From NCBI RefSeq assembly GCF_030651625.1, contig NZ_JAUSCF010000006.1, positions 248,001-312,000 of the forward strand: a DNA stretch of 64,000 nt, written 5' to 3'. Source of the DNA: Hydrogenophaga sp. (GTDB lineage Bacteria; Pseudomonadota; Gammaproteobacteria; Burkholderiales; Burkholderiaceae_C). Position 1 is the stretch's first letter. Every line of letters begins with the position of its first letter. Both the position numbers and the translations under genes were made by a program. Below are positions 62,184 to 64,000 of the stretch, in pieces. The notes beneath the pieces are model-generated. The model made no database searches. It was given only the letters and a program-made list of their open reading frames with translations, and was not told where the DNA came from.

Positions 62184-63182
62184 ATGTTCAAAGCCCTTTT
62201 GATCACCAAACCCGCCAGCGGCTACCGCTGCGCCGTGACCGAGCTTGAGGAGTCCGAACTTCCGTCGACGGGTGATGTGACCGTGGCGGTTGAATGCTCC
62301 ACGATCAACTACAAGGATGGCCTGGCCATCACCGGCCGATCATCGGTGGTGCGCAGCTTTCCCATGGTCCCCGGGATCGACTTTGCCGGGACGGTGCTTG
62401 AGAGCCAGCATCCGCGCTGGGCCACCGGTGACCGGGTGTTGCTCAATGGCTTTGGCGTGGGAGAAACGCACTGGGGTGGCCTGGCACAAATGGCCCGGGT
62501 CAAGGGCGACTGGCTGGTGGCACTGCCGAAGGCCTTCAGCGCGCGAGACGCCATGGCCATCGGTACCGCTGGCTACACGGCCATGCTGTGCGTGCAGGCG
62601 CTGCAACGGCACTGGGCGGATGAAGGTGTTGCACCAGGCAGTGGCGAGGTGTTGGTGACGGGTGCCAGCGGCGGCGTGGGCAGTGTGGCGATTGCCTTGC
62701 TGGCCCAGCTGGGTCACAGCGTCGTGGCGTCCACCGGACGGCCCGAAGAAGCCGCTTACCTCAAGGGGCTGGGAGCGACCGATGTGATCGACCGGGGACC
62801 CCTTGGTGAGCCCGGCAAGCCCCTGCAGAAAGAGCGGTGGATCGGGGTGGTTGATTCGGTGGGCAGCCATACGCTGGCCAATGCGTGTGCCAGCACACGC
62901 TACGGCGGTGCGGTGGCGGCCTGTGGTCTGGCGCAAGGGATGGACCTGCCCGCCAGCGTGGCGCCCTTCATCCTGCGCGGCGTGACACTCTATGGCATTG
63001 ACAGCGTGATGGCGCCCATGGCCCGGCGCGAGGCGGCATGGCGTCAGCTCGCCGCTCAACTCAGCCACAAGAAACTGGCAGCGTTTTCCAGGGAAATTGG
63101 CTTGGCCGATGCCATCGATGCGGCCAGTGAGATCCTGGCCGGCAAGGTGCGCGGCCGGCTGGTGGTGGACGTGAACCGTTGA
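62184..63182 (+). CDS. acuI: AcuI-like acrylyl-CoA reductase (MDR family)
   Basis: NADPH-dependent zinc-free MDR reductase, 332 residues, from ATG 62184 (MFKALLITKPASGYRC). It has NYKDGLAITGRSSVVRSFPM, PGIDFAGTVLES, the cofactor motif VTGASGGVGSVAIALLAQLG and TGRPEEAAYLKGLGA, as in the AcuI/YhdH family, which reduces acrylyl-CoA to propionyl-CoA. No zinc-binding cysteines are seen. It follows an acyl-CoA ligase and could help with C3-CoA metabolism; the gene symbol is a family-level assignment. Confidence 0.88.
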   Translation: MFKALLITKPASGYRCAVTELEESELPSTGDVTVAVECSTINYKDGLAITGRSSVVRSFPMVPGIDFAGTVLESQHPRWATGDRVLLNGFGVGETHWGGLAQMARVKGDWLVALPKAFSARDAMAIGTAGYTAMLCVQALQRHWADEGVAPGSGEVLVTGASGGVGSVAIALLAQLGHSVVASTGRPEEAAYLKGLGATDVIDRGPLGEPGKPLQKERWIGVVDSVGSHTLANACASTRYGGAVAACGLAQGMDLPASVAPFILRGVTLYGIDSVMAPMARREAAWRQLAAQLSHKKLAAFSREIGLADAIDAASEILAGKVRGRLVVDVNR

Positions 63183-63227
63183 AGCAGGCTGTGGGGCGGT
63201 CGGTCACAAAACCACGTCCCCGGCTTG

Positions 63228-64000
63228 TCAGACCGGTGCGTTCTCGGCAGATGGCGTGGGCTCGCCGGGGGGTGCAAAGCGCCGCCCCATCCAGCCTGTG
63301 AACGGCAGGAACAACAGCGCCACCCCCAGGTTGAAACTCAGGTTGGCGATGGCCACGGCTTGCCCGGGGCTGCCGCCGGTGCGCACCGCCCATTCGCCAA
63401 ACGGCGTGATGAAGGGCAGCATGAGCCCTACGCCAACCGCGTTGAACACCAGGTTCATCTGCGCGGTGCGGCGCGCAAAGCGGTCCATTGGAATGCTGGC
63501 GATCAGGCCGGTGGCGGTGGTGCCCAGCGAGGCACCCACCACCACGGCCACCGCGGCCATGGGTTCCAGAACGCCCTGCTGAACCAGCACGATCGCCAGC
63601 CCGCTGACGACACTGCTCGACTGCAGCAGCACCGTCATCACCACGCCCAGAAGCACGCCCAGCAAAGGGGCCTGAGCGCGTGCGAGCAAGTCCAGCATCC
63701 AGGGTGCCTGACGCAGCGGCTCCAGGGAGCTGCTGACAAGGTCAAGCGCGAAAAAGATGAAACCGAAATAGAAAATGGCCCGTCCCGCAACCCGAATCGA
63801 GAACGGAAGCATGGTGAGCAAGCCCCCGAGCACGATCAGGTAGGGGCCGATGTGCGTGAGCTCGTACGACACCAGCCAGGCCGTGGAGGTGGTACCCACC
63901 TTGGCACCCAGCAGCACCGCCAGACTGCCAGCGAAGCTCAGCGTGCCTGCATTGACCAGCGCCACCACCAGCGCGCTCACTGCGCTGCTGGACTGTACCG
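63228..64000 (-). CDS. Na+/phosphate symporter, 5' end outside window
   Basis: A PNaS-family (NptA/YjbB-like) phosphate transporter; the frame stays open through base 64000, so the start is beyond the window and about 257 residues are visible. It has the repeated QSSS motifs of the family: QSSSAVSALVVALVNAG at the visible end, and LLQSSSVVSGLAIVLV about 130 residues later. VGTTSTAW and LGTTATGLIA are the paired Gly-Thr-Thr loops. The helices fit two inverted repeats. It converges with acuI. Confidence 0.92.
   Translation of the reverse strand, partial: VQSSSAVSALVVALVNAGTLSFAGSLAVLLGAKVGTTSTAWLVSYELTHIGPYLIVLGGLLTMLPFSIRVAGRAIFYFGFIFFALDLVSSSLEPLRQAPWMLDLLARAQAPLLGVLLGVVMTVLLQSSSVVSGLAIVLVQQGVLEPMAAVAVVVGASLGTTATGLIASIPMDRFARRTAQMNLVFNAVGVGLMLPFITPFGEWAVRTGGSPGQAVAIANLSFNLGVALLFLPFTGWMGRRFAPPGEPTPSAENAPV

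Overview
The window is 64 kb of high-GC, densely coding chromosomal DNA from a betaproteobacterium, most likely family Comamonadaceae and possibly Hydrogenophaga-like. That placement is inference from gene order (murJ–sirB1-like, purM / perM–hda–HAD–pcnB–folK), from a Bug-type solute-binding protein, and from family content (DUF1631, DUF1415, DUF4148). I saw no rRNA, tRNA, CRISPR array, phage or insertion sequence. Most of the window is ordinary core and accessory chromosome. The ORF track is dominated by antisense shadows caused by the high GC content.

Layout. 1–12.9 kb is housekeeping: the 3' part of murJ, a SirB1-like protein, a TIP30-like reductase, purM, then a tightly coupled perM–hda–HAD hydrolase–pcnB–folK run, pdxH, a ChaC-like cyclotransferase, an inner-membrane OmpA-like protein, and a gloA–thioesterase pair divergent from a MarR regulator with two palindromic operators between them. 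12.9–22 kb holds a YegD-like Hsp70, a decayed Rrf2 plus thioredoxin-reductase-like pair (frameshifts and a stop), a LysR regulator divergent from an HMG-CoA-lyase / CoA-transferase / Bug cassette, and an Lrp regulator divergent from phhB–phhA. 22–34 kb holds a GT28 glycosyltransferase, a small orphan ORF, a complete RND efflux operon (adaptor–pump–NodT channel), an SDR, an ECF sigma factor operon whose anti-sigma position is occupied by a membrane-anchored ankyrin protein, and a LysR regulator.

34–45 kb has a DUF4148 repeat protein, a cupin, rhlE divergent from ettA, DUF1415, DUF1631, a TAXI-type binding protein and an Aer-like chemoreceptor. ettA is preceded by a 13-codon leader ORF that is a partial copy of its own start. 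45.5–51 kb is a copper locus: a His-rich secreted protein, TolC-like protein, 45-aa ORF, multicopper oxidase, cupredoxin, DUF411 protein and CusF-like protein all run on the minus strand, with a divergent MerR regulator. 51–64 kb has an SbtA-like bicarbonate transporter divergent from a LysR regulator, a quinone oxidoreductase, a GDPD, an Aap-type amino-acid ABC operon (aapJQMP), an acyl-CoA ligase–small membrane protein–AcuI-like run, and a partial Na+/phosphate symporter.

The structure not explained by genes is mainly a family of about 100–160 bp GC-rich intergenic elements (six copies, both orientations). Each lies just downstream of a stop codon and contains a CCGGC-TTCG-CCGG-type hairpin. 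The best candidates for undescribed biology are the ettA leader duplication, the sigma/ankyrin/orphan-secreted-protein operon, the copper operon that has an outer-membrane channel but no visible pump, and the intergenic element family.
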